Shown in pieces: positions 1 through 11,663 of a stretch of DNA of 64,000 bases (positions within the stretch are counted from its first letter, which is position 1; the number at the start of each line of letters is the position of its first letter). The stretch spans positions 12,462,001 to 12,526,000 of the forward strand of contig OX359246.1 of the NCBI GenBank assembly GCA_947179485.1, written 5' to 3'. The translations under genes and the position numbers were made by a program. Source of the DNA: Allacma fusca. Lineage: Eukaryota > Arthropoda > Collembola > Symphypleona > Sminthuridae. The notes beneath the pieces are model-generated. The model did not search any database, was not told where the DNA came from, and was given only the letters and a program-made list of their open reading frames with translations.

Positions 1-94
1 CATATTATGAACATATGTACATATGTAATTATATGAAATTAATCAACAACGTTAGGTAGAATCTCTATGCTTGGGTACACTAGCAGTTAGTAAG

Positions 95-570
95 GTATTT
101 GTACCTTGCCAGCCCAGGAATTTCATTGCTCAAAACGTCGATTTTACCCAGCCCAAGATCATAACATCAAATATGACCTCAACTTCAAAAGTTGCAAATA
201 CCAGCGGTTCAATTCGCATGTCGTGCTCTTGCCTAATCTAATTTTATCCCACTTTGATCAAAATTATTGAAACGAAGTTTGAAAAATTAGTCATCTACAT
301 ATGTATACTCTGTTAAAATTGAATTATTACATTACTAAATTATGTATCTACATATATAGAAACTTTGCGCGAGGAAATGAACTGAGTTTTTCAAGTTCTG
401 ATGAAATGGTCGTGTCAGCTTCAGCTTTGAGATTAATTTCCTGAAATAAGCTCAATAAAAAGGAAAATCCTGTTGACGGCACACAAATCCGCCTACAAAA
501 GTCGGATCGACATGAGATCCTCAATGTCTTTCTCACAAAGAATTTTTATAGTTCAAGGTGTTACAACGGC
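95..570 (-). pseudogene. Ionotropic-receptor C-terminal remnant (3' of R1)
   Basis: Minus-strand pieces of the receptor family are seen here without an open gene. Bases of about 100-300 match the M4/C-terminal coding region of the neighbouring receptor (the stretch with the conserved plus-strand text attttatcccac). Bases of about 340-560 match the S2 region, where a piece reading FSFLLSLFQEINLKAEADT lines up with the FPFYWAYFRKVISKLKLT segment of R1. The two pieces are separated by unrelated AT-rich sequence and contain stops. The fragment abuts the 3' end of R1. A closely similar fragment lies 3' of R2, so both were probably copied together with their neighbour. It is non-functional. Confidence 0.6.
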
Positions 571-1712
571 TTCGGTGTAACGGCTCGGTGTAGGAGGGAA
601 TTTTACCAAGCAAAGGAATTCCATTCCCAAAATTACCGTCGATATCATTTAGCCCAAAATTACCACATCAAATATGACCATCACTTCAGAAGTAGCGAAT
701 GCCAGCGGCTGGACGTCCTTTCCAGTAGCATCGTCAACAATCAATTCACGGGACGTGTTTTGGCTCAATCGTAATCTTATTTTATCCCATCTTGCCCAAA
801 AATTATAAATGCCCGAAGTTTGAAACTTTTTCAATGTATCCAACAAAACATTTCTATGGAATGTACTCGGTTCGTTGACGAACTTGTAAAAGAATGTTTG
901 CGTGAGGAAATGGTCTGCCACTCTCCAATTCTGATGAAATAGTAGTGTCAGCTTCAGCTTCGAGATTACCTTCCTGAAATAAGCCCAATAAAAAGGGAAA
1001 TCCTCCTGACGACAAACGAAAGCTGTTTTGGGCTGCAAGAGTCGGGTCGAAATAAGATAGTCTATATCCTTCTCACAAACAAATTCTATGTTTTCAAAAA
1101 TAGTTTCCAAGATGGGGAATAGTTTTCCCTTGGACTGTGCCCCTTTCAGAACTTGTCGTACCAGGTACGATGAACTGTAAAAATTGCAGTTGCGGTCATC
1201 AAGTCTCGTTTCGTCGTGCAAGCATATAGCCTCGCCCAATCGATTTATGGGTTTATTCTCATAATAACTGGTTTTAATCGATTGTAATTTCTCACAATTA
1301 TTTCCACTCACGGCCGTATACAGTTTAAATTCGGCCAGTTGGTGGAAATATTCCCATTTGGCTTCAAAGGGGTGACTCACTGTGTAGTCGGACTTCGCCA
1401 CTGCCTTATAATGGTTGCCTATTATAATGCATGACAAAATCCAGAATACGAATAATATTGAGCTGACTTTGGCTGCCCATTTACCACTTCTGGATTCCAA
1501 CCCTTTCCTATCCCGTTGTTCCAGCAATGCTCCAATGTACCAGAGGACAATCCCCCCTGCTCTGTTTGTTTTATGACCAACTGTTATTAACACAACTAGG
1601 TAATTAAGACATGACATGATAACCACAGAAGTAAGAACTGTGAGCCAAACCATATGCTGAAAAGGCCTCGTGATCATGAATGAGCTATCCAAACTGTGAA
1701 CACCGTCAGAAG

Positions 1713-3040
1713 CAGCCCTGGATAACCGAAAAATAAGGTTTCCGTTAGTTCGTTATACGTTATTGTCATTTTTTTCCGTTTTCGTTTTTGTTTTCGTTAT
1801 TTTAAAATACCGTTATCGGTTAAAACGGTTTACAATCAAAATAAATTCGGTTAAACGGTTAATAACGGTATTTAACAAATTTATTTGTATATTTTAAAAT
1901 TTATATTTGATTAGACTAATAACAAAAGTATTATTCAAACATTTCAAAACCACGAATCCAATACCATTCAAAATCCGTTTGTTCGAAGGAACAAAACGGC
2001 GTTCATTACCTCGTCCTTCATACTGCTTCGTCTTTCAGATAGTACAAATGCTAAGGCTGAAAACAGGCGTTCAACACTGACTTGAGTCGCAGGAAGGCAA
2101 ATAATTACTCTAGCTATATATCTCAACGAAGTTGGACCATTACTGGCCCACCATTCGAACAGATCTAACTTTACGCCTTTTTTGTTTTTTTCACGCGGAA
2201 TTTTCTCGTATAAGGCTAAACCTTCCAACAATGCTGTTCTGCTGGAAACAGAAGCCAGAAATGCAGATTCTTTGTTCTTGTCTTTATTCCTCAGAAATAC
2301 TTCGAACGGGTCCTCCTCGTCATCAGAAACATTAGCTTTAGGCTGCTCGACAACTTGCTCTTCAATTTCAATAAGCTTTTCTAACCGTTTGGAAACTGAA
2401 AGGATAGCTTCATGGGCCGTTATGGTTTGGTTTTCTGAACTCAAAATGTTGAAAAACTACGCTGACTTTTTGTCTGCCCATTTTTGTGGTCAATTTTTTT
2501 TAAACCCTTGGAACATACGTTGTAAATAAAGTGGAACAAACAATTAGCACTATTAGTAGAAACTTAAATACGCTGAAATAGAAAACAATTAGCAAAAGCA
2601 GATGTGTTTGTACGAAACTAACAATACACAAGTCGAAATACGCTCAAATTTCCCGAATCTAACAATAAGTAATTCATGCTCACTAGGTGAGTAATCAACG
2701 CACCGATATGTACATACTCATATAAAATACGTTTACAATTAGCCACACATTCCAACGGCATACGTTTTCATTGAGTTCAATCGACAGTTGGAAGGGAGGG
2801 GTACTGGTCGCATTTACAGTTGAGAAAAAACCTAAAATAACCGTATTTTTCCCGTTTCCGTTTCGGTTTTTACTAAAACACATTTATCGTTTTTTTTCGT
2901 TTATCGTAATTCGTTTTTTTTTTCGTTTTCGTTAGGATTTCAAAAACCGTTACTGTCATTTTTCCGGTAATAACGTTATGAAATAACGTTATTCCATAAC
3001 GTTATGAAATAACGTTATTCCATAACGTTATCCAGGCCTG
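1713..3040. mobile_element. hAT element inserted in R1 (GTTTTCGTTA-word family)
   Basis: Exact 8-bp target duplication GTCAGAAG at 1705-1712 and 3041-3048. The left end CAGCCCTGGATAAC and the complement of the right end CAGGCCTGGATAAC form the terminal inverted repeat. Length is 1328 bp. Sequence inside both ends is built from degenerate forms of CGTTTTCGTTA / AACGGTTAATAACGG / ATAACGTTAT. The centre holds a C-terminal hAT transposase piece on the minus strand. CAG termini plus an 8-bp duplication are diagnostic of hAT elements. It interrupts R1 in the codons just before M1. Confidence 0.93.
1968..2444 (-). pseudogene. hAT transposase, C-terminal dimerisation domain
   Basis: About 158 codons, lying entirely inside the hAT element at 1713-3040. 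The end of the protein reads FEWWASNGPTSLRYIARVI, then LPATQVSVERLFSALAFVLS, then ERRSSMKDEVMNAVLFLRTN. That order (W..., L..iA...L..P.T...ER.FS, R..., v..vlfLr.N) is the hAT family C-terminal dimerisation domain. The BED zinc finger and most of the RNase-H-like catalytic core are absent, so this copy cannot be autonomous. The N-terminal part is acidic (VSDDEEDPFEVFL). Either the element is internally deleted or the rest lay in lost exons. Confidence 0.85.
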
Positions 3041-3382
3041 GTCAGAAGTAATGAATTTGAAGCCCTGCTGGTAGTAGTCAGAAATTAAAAAACTACTATG
3101 AGCCGTGGCCCTGTCTGTCGTAGGTAAAGTTTTCAAGTAGCTTGCATACGACTGGCATTCAATTTTCGCGTTGCGAGAGATTCGGGAGTAGTTGAGGCTT
3201 TTTCTCAAATGAAAACGTGTTGTTCGTTTTAAAGTTTCCGGTTGTTGTCTTAGAAATGGTACAGCGGTTTTCTTCCTGATTATAGATTCTTGCCAGCCTT
3301 CTTTGTTGCTAGTCCTTCCCCCGAGAAACATGTTCCAACATATATTTCTCCCATTTTCTGAAACCGAGGTTAACGCTGCGAC

Positions 3383-4200
3383 CAGAGCTTCTGCCGGGGA
3401 CAGGGACGTCCCGTCGGGACACTGGACGGACCGGGACGGGACGTCCCCGGGGTCAAAATAATTGTCCCCATGTCGTATTCGGGACGGGACGACAAAAAAA
3501 TTGTCCCCATTATATTCGGGACGGGGACAAAAAAAATTGTCCCCATTATATCAGGGACGGGACGGGGACAAAACAAATTGTTCCCACTATATTCGGGACG
3601 GGACATGCTTTTTGGTCGTGTACATAACGGGACGGGACGAGCAAGCATAGCAGAACAAGGATAACGTTTCAGCTTTAATGCTCATGAGTAAACTATTCTG
3701 TGAACATTATTTCACCTTTGTAGAAAATGAGGCTTGTTGCTCAAAAAGTTCAAGAAGAATCTTGGAGCCACGATTCTATAAATGTTTTTTTTATGTGTTT
3801 GATACAAATAATTTTTTGTACGAAATTTTTCTCATGTTCCGATTTTCGGTATGAGAATTACTGTTGTCGACAACTATTTTCAGTAATTATCGGGACGGTA
3901 CAGGAATTTTGTTCACATTCCACGATTTTCGGGACCGGGTACAATATTTTTTTTTAATTTTGGGGACGGGACGGGGACAACGTTTTTTAAAAAATTTGGG
4001 GACGGGACGGGGACAAGATTTTTGTCCCCATGTCCCGACTTTCGGGACGGGACCGGGGACAACGTTTTTATAAATTTTTGGGGACGGGACGGGGACATGG
4101 TTTTTGTACCCATGTCCCGATTGTCAAGACGGGACTGGGGACAAAGGTTTTTAAAAAATATCGGGACGGGACAAGAATTTTGTCCCCAACAGAAGCACTG
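3383..4200. mobile_element. hAT-like element built of GGGACGGGACAA words, in R1
   Basis: Target duplication GCTGCGAC at 3375-3382 and 4201-4208. Ends are CAGAGCTTCTGCCGGGGAC (left) and CAGTGCTTCTGTTGGGGAC (complement of right). Length is 818 bp. About 250 bp at the left and 300 bp at the right are a run of CGGGACGGGACAA(A)NTTTTTGTCCCCAT variants in both orientations, so the arms are self-complementary. The middle (about 3660-3880) is ordinary AT-rich sequence. No transposase. With the target duplication taken into account, R1 codons run on in the same frame across the site. Confidence 0.93.
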
Positions 4201-4910
4201 GCTGCGACTGTATCCTTAACGTTTGTTAGCTGCTGGCGATTACGTCCGTAGTGATTCAAACGCCCCTTTTTCACACAGTAGTCGCATACTAATGTCCAGT
4301 CAACTCTGGGCTTGGGATTAACTGGATTTAGGTGTTGCGGCTCGAGTGATAAAATGACGGTAGGATATTCTACGATTTTACAAATCGTGGAAAAGGTTCC
4401 TTCGAATTGTCCAGAGAAAATCCAGGAGTGAGTCACGACAAAATTTAACTTTTTGGCAAAATAGCCATAGGAAGAAATGATGCCTCGGGTTTGTAATCTT
4501 TTCGAAATATTGGGATAGTTCTTGGCAAACGGAGCCCTAAAATGGACTTTTATGTTGTAGATCAGAAAAATTCTAATATGGCAAGATAACATCTGGAACT
4601 TTGGTCGTCGATCCCTTTCAAAACGCTGGTCTAAAGTGAAGAAAGGTTGGTTCAGTTTAGTTTTAATTGTAGGAACTGAGACGGTCATGTCGGAGTAATC
4701 TACCAATGCGGATGTGAATTCCAGAAAGTGTATAATACAATTTTTGTAATATTCAATTATTTTGGTTAAGTCAACATACCCTGCCGAATTCACGTCTCGG
4801 GAAACACGGATTGCGCCTGTTTTCGTAAAACTGAAGGAATGCTCAAATTTGAAAGTAATCAAAATAAGTACGATAGGCAATTTGACAAATTTTACGCAGT
4901 TTAGCATCAT

Positions 4911-5392
4911 TACGTTCGTTGTTCTTTGAAAAGAATTTAAAATTACGTTATAATTATTACAGTCGTACTTGTGCCCAAAACGGTGGACGTTTTGAGTAAG
5001 CTATTAATTCAATTAATAGCTTAATTAAAGTACAAGCATGAACAATGAATATTATGTCTTTTGAAGCAAGTAAACGTAATTATCAGAATCGTAAAAATAA
5101 TATGTAGAGGTGGAATTATACTGCTTATTGCTAGTAACTATCATTTGCTGTAAATGTTTTCAACTCTGGATGCACCTTACTCCGCTGAACTGGGGAGTGA
5201 AACTGCTCAACATAAAAGAAGACTAGTACTAAAATTAATTTAATGCTGTCGATTTGGATTTACATGACAAGTTAGAGAAAAGAGGCTGAAGTCAATTCTT
5301 TTATTTCAGCACTTATCGCAGATATTAAAAAAATAAAATAATTTACGCATTGGCTCCTATTTCTGCGACATTCAGGAAAACTTAAGTATAAG
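4911..5392 (-). promoter_or_regulatory. R1 upstream region with conserved block
   Basis: Non-coding region 5' of R1. Two stretches are shared with other receptors: a piece near 4970-5000 (tgcccaaaacggtggacg) also found 5' of R2 near 9083, and a block at about 5290-5392 (acttatcgcagatatt ... gcgacattcaggaaaac) matched 5' of R2, R3, R4 and, more loosely, R5, R6 and R7. Conservation at a similar distance from the starts suggests promoter or 5' untranslated sequence. The transposon at 5393-6099 cuts the block. Confidence 0.4.
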
Positions 5393-6099
5393 CCGTGCTC
5401 TCAGTTAGACATCGTTACTTACTCATTACTCATAATTTTGTCTCTCAGGATGTCCAGTACTTACTTTTTAATTACTCAAAGGCTTCATGGTGGCTCAATC
5501 TTAATTACTCACTAGTCCCTCAAATTTTCGGGTCGGAGTATAATACTTACTTTTTACTTATTTATTCGCAAACATAAGCTGATATTACTTACTCCTTACT
5601 TACTTTTGTCTGCATAGTACTCAAGTAATACTTACTCATCCTTTAATATTATCCACATCACTCCTATCTTTGGTAGTGTAGTCAACGACTCAAGTTTAAC
5701 GAGTTGCATCGTCGCAAGTATTTAAAGGCATTGTTTGCCTGTGGCCTGTGTTATATGCCTCCATAAGTCATATATGTATAAGCCATGGATATTGTCGGAG
5801 AACATTTTGTTTATGGTAGTTACTCCAGTAAAGAAGTGCTTACTTACTCAATACTTACTTTTTGATACTTTGAAGAGTTTGAAGTTCGTCTTACTCATTA
5901 CTTACATTACACTGGGGAATGAGTGTTCGTACTTACTCGTTACTTACTTAAACATCATTCCTTTTTAAAATTACTTGCTCATTACTTGCTCATTACTTAC
6001 TTATTACTTATACTCGCGGATGCGAGCACGAGTAAGTATACAATACCCACTTACTCACTTTATGAAAAATTCGAGTAATGAATAAAATTGAGAGCACTG
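5393..6099. mobile_element. hAT-like element built of TTACTCATTACTTAC words
   Basis: Ends CCGTGCTCTCAGTT and (complement) CAGTGCTCTCAATTT. Flanks AGTATAAG (5385-5392) and AGTATATC (6100-6107) agree at 6 of 8 positions, a degraded target duplication. The 707-bp interior is dominated by TTACTCATTACTTAC / GAGTAAGTA variants with no credible coding sequence. The paralogous sequence at 14640-14700 runs from the equivalent of the left flank to the equivalent of the right flank without it, supporting insertion. Confidence 0.78.
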
Positions 6100-6309
6100 A
6101 GTATATCTAAGGCAACGGTAAGGCGAGTGTATATGTGTATAAATAGAAATTGAGAGCAGAAGAACTTGAAAGCAATTTTATTGTGTAAATTACATGAAAC
6201 TTAAAACGTTAATTAAAATATAAAGTTATGAAGGGCCTAACATTACAATATTGTGAAAGTATACTGCACACCAGAATTGCCTAAATGATTTTCCTTCTCC
6301 AATGTATAT

Positions 6310-6780
6310 CCTACCTGTATACAGGGCTGCAAAATGGAAAAGCACTTCAAGTCAAATGACAGTTATCTCCAAAACTATCAAATGTATTTCAATGAAATTT
6401 TTTGTACATAATGCTTATGTAAATAGTAATGGTTATTGTCTATGCGGTTGAATACGACCCCATAGGTTTTTCGAACAAAAATCTGAAATTTCGAACTTCA
6501 AGTCAAAGGACAGTTATCTCTAAAACTGCTGAATCGATTTCAATGCATTTTTTTGTGAATATTGTTTATGTAAATAGTAATGGTTGTTGCTATGTGGTTG
6601 AAATCAGCCTGATAGTTGATTATTTCCCTAGTAGTTTTTGAATCCAGCATTTAGTTATTTGAGCAACAAATTTTCTTAAACGTCTTGTAACACTAAAAAT
6701 ATTTAGGAAAACTCCGATTGCTACGAATTGTAGGATTAATAGACGATTAAGAAAATTTTTGCAATTATTCAAGAAACCAA
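6310..6780. repeat. Degenerate ~170-bp tandem repeat
   Basis: Two to three degenerate monomers of the type cttcaagtcaaa-gacagttatctc ... aaatttttttgt ... atgtaaatagtaatggtt ... gtggttgaaatc. The same monomer builds the elements at 39320-39960 and 56523-56920. No terminal repeat is visible at this copy, which is probably an old fragment. Confidence 0.65.
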
Positions 6781-6794
6781 TTGTGATCAATAGT

Positions 6795-7115
6795 GGTCAA
6801 TCTAAGGTCACCTAATTTTATCCCACTATGCTCAAAATTATTTAAACGAAGTTTGAAAAATTATGTACATCTAAATATGCTCTATTTAAATTACATTATT
6901 ACATTATGTATCTACACATATAGAAACTTTCCGCGAGGAAATGAACTGAGTTTTTCAAGTTATGATGAAATGGTCGTGTCATCTTCAGCTTTGAGATTAA
7001 TTTCCTGAAATAAGCTCAATTAAAGGGAAAATCCTGTTGACAACACACAAATGCGACTACAAGAGTCGGGCCGAAATGAGATCCTCAATGTCCTTCTCAC
7101 AAAGAAGTTTCATAG
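6795..7115 (-). pseudogene. Ionotropic-receptor remnant (3' of R2)
   Basis: Counterpart of the remnant at 95-570. It carries the plus-strand text attttatcccac...aaattattt...aacgaagtttgaaaaatta, then aactttccgcgaggaaatgaactgagtttttcaag, and ends in gagatcctcaatgtccttctcacaaag, where it abuts the 3' end of R2. It matches parts of the S2 and C-terminal coding region and carries stops. Same position relative to its neighbour as the other remnant. Confidence 0.6.
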
Positions 7116-8994
7116 TTCAAGGTGTTACAATGGTACGGTGTCGAAGGGTATTTCACCAAGCAAAGGAATTCCATTCCCAAAATTACCGTCGATATCATCC
7201 AGCCCAAAATTACCATATCAAATATGACCTTCACTTCGGAAGTTGCGAATGCCAGTGGTTGAAATTCATTCACACTAGTATCGTCTACAATTAATTCACG
7301 GGAGGTACTATTGCTCAATTGTAATCTTATTTTATTCCATTTAGCACAAAACTTTTAAATCCCCGAAGTCTGAAATACTTTCAATGCATCCAACAAAACA
7401 TTTCTATGATATGTACTCGGCTCGTTGATAATCTTGTAAAGGAATGTTTTCGTGAGGAAATGATCTGAGACTTTCCAGTTGTGATGAAATGGTCGTGTCA
7501 GCTTCTACTAAATAAGTCCAATAAAAAGGGAAATCCTCCTGATCACAAACGAAAGCTGTTTTGGGTTGCAAGACTCGGGTCGAAACGAGATCGTCTATAT
7601 CCTTCTCAAACGAATTTCATATTTTGAAAAACATTTTCCAAATTGGGAATCAATTTTTCCTTGGGCTTTGACCATTTCAGAACTTCTCGCGCCCGGTAAG
7701 ATGAACTGTAAAAATTACAGTTGCTGTCATCAAGTCTCGTTTCGCCATGCAAGCATGTAGCCTCTCCCAATCGACTCAGTGGTTTATTCTTATAATAATT
7801 GTATTTAATTGATTGTAATTCCTCACAGTTACTTGGACTTACCGCAGTGTACAACTTAAATTCTGCCAGTTGGTGGAAATATTTCCATTCAGTTTCAAAT
7901 GGGTAACTCACTGTGTAGTCGGACTTTGCCACTGCATTGTAGTGGTTACCTAGAATAATGCATGCCAAAATCCAGAATATGAATAATATTGAGCTGACTT
8001 AGGCTGCCCATTTACCCCTCCTTGATTCCAACCCTTTCCTATCCCCTTGTCCCAACAATGTTCCAATGTACCAGAGGAAAATCCTGAAATGAAAACGTGT
8101 TGTTCGTTCTAGTGTTTCCGGTTGTTGCCCCAGAAATGGTACAGCGGTATCCTTCCTGATTAGAGATTCTTCCCAGCCATTTTCGTTGTGAGACTTTCCC
8201 CAAAGAAACATATTCCAACATATATTTTTCCCATTTTCTGAAACTGAGGTTAAAGTATCTAGTAGTTAAAGTAGTTAAAGTAGTTAAAAGGATTGTATCC
8301 TTAACGTTAATTAGCTGCTGGCGATTACGTCCGTAGTGTTCCAAACGCTCCGCGTTCACACAATAGTAGCATACTAATGTCCAGTCAACTCTGGGCTTGG
8401 GATTAACTGGATATGGGTGTTGCGGCTCGAGTGATAAAATGACGGTAGGATGTTCTATGGTTTTACAAATCGTGAAAAAGGTTCCTTCGAATTGTCCAGA
8501 GAAAATCCAGGAGTCAGACACGATAAAATGTAACTTTTTCGGAAAATAGCCATATCAAGATAGGATGATTTGGGTTTGTAATTTCTTCGAAAAGTGTGAT
8601 ATTTCTTTGGATCCGGATACTTAAAATGAGCTTTTATGTTGTAGATCAGAAAAATGTTAATATGGCAAGCTAACATTTGTAACTTTGGTCGACGATCCCC
8701 TTCAAAACTTTGGTCCAGTGTGAAGAGGGGCTGGTTCAGTTTAGTTTTAATTGTAGGAACTGAGACGGGCAGGCCGGAGTAATTTACCAATTCGGATGTG
8801 AATTCCAGAAAGTGTATAATACAGTTATGAAAGTATTCAATAATTTTGGTTATGTGAACATGCCCTCCCGAATTCACGTCTTCGGAATCACAGATTGCGT
8901 CTGTTTTCGTAAAACTGAAGGATTTCTCAAATTTTGAAGGAATCAAAATCAATGCGAGAAATAATTTTGAAAGTTTGACGTAGTTTAATAGCAT
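7097..8994 (-). pseudogene. R2: decayed ionotropic receptor lacking M1
   Basis: Start ATG at 8994 and signal peptide (LFLALILIPSKFEKSFSF). The N-terminal half reads like R1 to about 8460, then the frame shifts. The text TTRFHFRIFLWYIGTLLGQG at about 8060-8095 joins a residue normally about 100 codons before M1 directly to the pore segment. An internal deletion has therefore removed M1 and the preceding S1 residues. A short insertion of repeated taaagtagt units (about 8254-8290) and several frame breaks between 7318 and 8211 follow. The C-terminus with M4 (VKVIFDMVILGWMISTVILG) survives to a stop at 7097. Not translatable as one protein. Confidence 0.85.
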
Positions 8995-9462
8995 TACGTT
9001 GATTATTATTTTAAGATTAATTTAAAATGAGGGAATAATTAGTATGCATACAACAGTTGTAGGTTGGTTTGCCATACGTGTGCCCAAAACGGTGGAGGTT
9101 TTCTGGGTAGCTTAGCTATTAATTTAATTACCAGCTTAATTTTAATGTATAAGAACGAACAATGAATTTTGGGGTCTATTGAAGTACGTAATCGTAATTA
9201 TCAGAATCGTAAAAGGAGGTAAATCATATATAGAGCCGGAATAGTGTTGAGTGTTATTTACTAGCAATCGTTGTAAATGTTATCACCACTGGTTGCCGCT
9301 TAGTCCGCTCATCTGGGCAGTGAAACTTAATATTGTTTAAAAATACTAAAATTAATTTAATGCTCTCAATTTCGAATTGAATGACATTATAGAGAAAAGC
9401 GGCATATGCCAATTGGTTTATAATAGTTTGCAAATACTACTAAAGTAAAATTGTTTACCCAT
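8995..9462 (-). promoter_or_regulatory. R2 upstream region, cut by the CACTA-like element
   Basis: It has the gtgcccaaaacggtgga stretch shared with R1 (near 9083) and the start of the conserved upstream block (gtaaaattgtttacccat at 9445-9462). The rest of the block continues after the 5.15 kb transposon at 14613 (tctccactcctttccgtaacattcaggaaaac). No gene seen. Confidence 0.4.
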
Positions 9463-9892
9463 CCCAAGCAAAAATTTTCACTGAATTTATGCATAAAACA
9501 AAGCTTAGTTTATACATACTAACGCGCAGCTAGAATTGGCCGATTTTAAACCTAAACTTTTATGCATAACGACAAGCTGCGAGTTACATGCTTATAACCA
9601 CCTTGCAGAACCAATTATGTATAAAAACATGCTCCGATTAATTTATGTATAATTACAGCGCATAAATCTTCCTGCAGAAATTCACGTCAAATACTCCTTG
9701 CATTTCTAAATAAGCTTTTGACGAAAAACTTCATTTTAAACGACAAAATATTTATTTCAATAATTTCAATAATTTAAAACTGGTTACGTGATAAATTGAT
9801 AGAAACAAACAGTTTCCATAAAAGGCTTATTTTATGTATTTATTTCAATAACTTTTTAATAACATTGAAAGTTATACATCATAAGGATTGAA

Positions 9893-11513
9893 TTATTCCG
9901 GAATGTGGTAAGCCGATTTCTTGGCTTTAAAATTCTCCTCCCTTACAAAGTCCGAAAGAGATTTAATAATTCTGGACTTCGCTGATTTGATTTCCATTTT
10001 CATCTTAATGAAGTCATGAGCAGTTGGAGCAGGAAGCTCAAATCCGTAAGTACGTAAGCTGCATTCTGAAACAAAAATTCGGAGCATGAAAATTTGGCGA
10101 ATATAACACATCATGTAACGGAATATACCAATAATACTCAACCACACTTTTATGCATGCAATAAAAATACCTATAACAGCATCACGTTTTTGACAGTCAA
10201 CGGGAGGCAAAGGTATATGATTTTCTACGACTGTGCTCTTTCTTCCCAACAAAGATCGTCCCACAATATCTTCGAGTTGAAATACACGTCGAAACAAGTT
10301 CCTGGCGAAGAATGTAATGCTCGATGAAATTGTTTTCATTGCCACTATCTCTGAACGTAGCAATTTGACATTAGAACCCGGGGAGATTTCTATAGCATCC
10401 TATAAAATCAAACAAAAAATATCAAAGCGACTAATCATTACAATAATAGGCAAGCGAACTAATACTTTACGTAATTACGTCATTGGAACACAGCTTGTGT
10501 TCACTTTTCATCTTCTTGTACTTTTTGCGAAGCTCCTTGAGCTTTGTCTTGGTTTCTTCAAACTTTGCTAGAGTTCAGATATTTTAATAAATTTTGTAAT
10601 TAGTATGCTTATACAATTAGGGATGCTACTTGAGGGTAGAAATTATTGAGAGGTTGTATTTTACCTTTCCAGTTAATAATCTCTTGATTATTTGCTAGTT
10701 GGTTGGTGTTATTACCCACTAAGGCATCCGCATCGTCCTCGACAGATTCGTCAATTTGCTGGAGCACTTCTTCGATTTTTGTTGCTCTTTTACGCCTGGC
10801 CTTTTTACCTAAACCATTGATCAGTCAATATCTGATTCCGGTATATAATGATATTATTCATTTACTGAAATAAGCTCAAATTACCTGCTGTAGCTGATGA
10901 TGAAGTAGGCTCAGTCTCGGGCTCTTTGAATACGGTACGGGGAACTTGTAAACCATAAAACGTCAAAGCCATAATTAGTTAACGCTGTATACATAATTGT
11001 TTAATATTAGGTGTTAATTCCCTTCCATACAAATCTACCTTCATTTTCACTTGCTTCAGTATCAATGGTCCATTCAGCCTCAGCCAGTATATCGGCATTG
11101 TCGTTTAATTCCGACTCATTAGAACCTGAAATATAAGTTTTGTTTTATAGTATTCTATTAAAATAATAAAGTGCAACTGGAAGCAAAATTATTGAAAGTG
11201 AAGTACAATTAATAATACCTGTTTGACGCACTAATCCAGAATGCACGTTTTTGTTCCATTGAATTTCTACAATTTTCCCGACTAATTTTTTTGATTTTCT
11301 CAATGTACCATCCACTAATCGACTCGAAGGTACAACACTCCAGGTTTTAGGATTGTCGTAAATCCATTCAATTAGCAAAAACAAGACCATTTTAGGTTCA
11401 CTAACAAAAGTTAAGATTTTATTCAAAATTCGCTGAGGTACAACTATGAAACATGAAATGGCTGCGCCCATGGACCTGCAAGGCATGTGGTAAAATGCTT
11501 CCACTACCGCCAC
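9893..11513 (-). CDS. BEN-domain protein carried by the CACTA-like element
   Basis: Multi-exon gene inferred from splice signals. A first exon ends near 11219 and carries NPKTWSVVPSSRLVDGTL. Small acidic exons follow at about 11039-11125 (SNESELNDNADILAEAEWT), 10890-10950 and 10680-10812 (GKKARRKRATKIEEVLQQID, then DESVEDDADALVG). A charged coiled-coil-like exon lies at about 10495-10575 (AKFEETKTKLKELRKKYKKM). Then comes the BEN exon at about 10165-10400 (EISPGSNVKLL ... ITFFARNLFRRVFQLEDIVG ... LPPVDCQKRDAVIG), and a last exon of about 9896-10075. BEN domains bind DNA, and in a transposon this may be an accessory binding protein. No internal stop is needed in the exons I can place, but the exact 5' start is not settled. 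Confidence 0.6.
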
Positions 11514-11663
11514 ATAAAATCATAGCGCGAAGTCAAATTCAAAAATATATTTATTATGACATTATTTGTCGACAGCATGGATTTCTCCATGCTGTGAGAA
11601 TCTCAATGCGGTTGACTAGGTCCAGGACTTTACACTAAAAATACGCGACTAATTACCGCTGCG

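Larger units (their letters stand above)
646..4910 (-). pseudogene. R1: divergent ionotropic receptor, broken by two hAT elements
   Basis: Start ATG at 4910, followed by a hydrophobic signal peptide (VKLPIVLILITFKFEHSFSF). Coding pieces are 4910-4209, 3374-3049 and 1704-649. The two interruptions (3383-4200 and 1713-3040) are transposons with exact 8-bp target duplications. The reading frame is the same on both sides of each, so the gene was open when they landed. The last piece carries M1 (RPFQHMVWLTVLTSVVIMS), the pore segment LWYIGALLEQ, M3 (SSILFVFWILSCIIIGNHYKAVAKSDY) and the S2 lobe. It then meets a TAA at 646-648 inside M4, where R2 has a tryptophan codon (GWMIS), so the last membrane helix is truncated. 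Family: IR branch of ionotropic glutamate receptors. Ligand unknown. Confidence 0.82.

Noticed and set aside
3370..4113. Overlapping readings through the GGGACGGGAC element (repetitive G/R/D or P/V/S peptides)
   Set aside because: These are open only because the repeat lacks stops; they are transposon interior.
3390..4190. GGGACGGGAC runs as a telomere or rDNA-like GC-rich repeat
   Set aside because: They are strictly confined between an exact 8-bp target duplication and hAT-like ends, so they are part of a transposable element.
5400..6090. Regularly recurring ttactcattact units as a CRISPR array or minisatellite
   Set aside because: Spacing is irregular, copies are degenerate and in both orientations, the genome is eukaryotic, and inverted termini bound the block.
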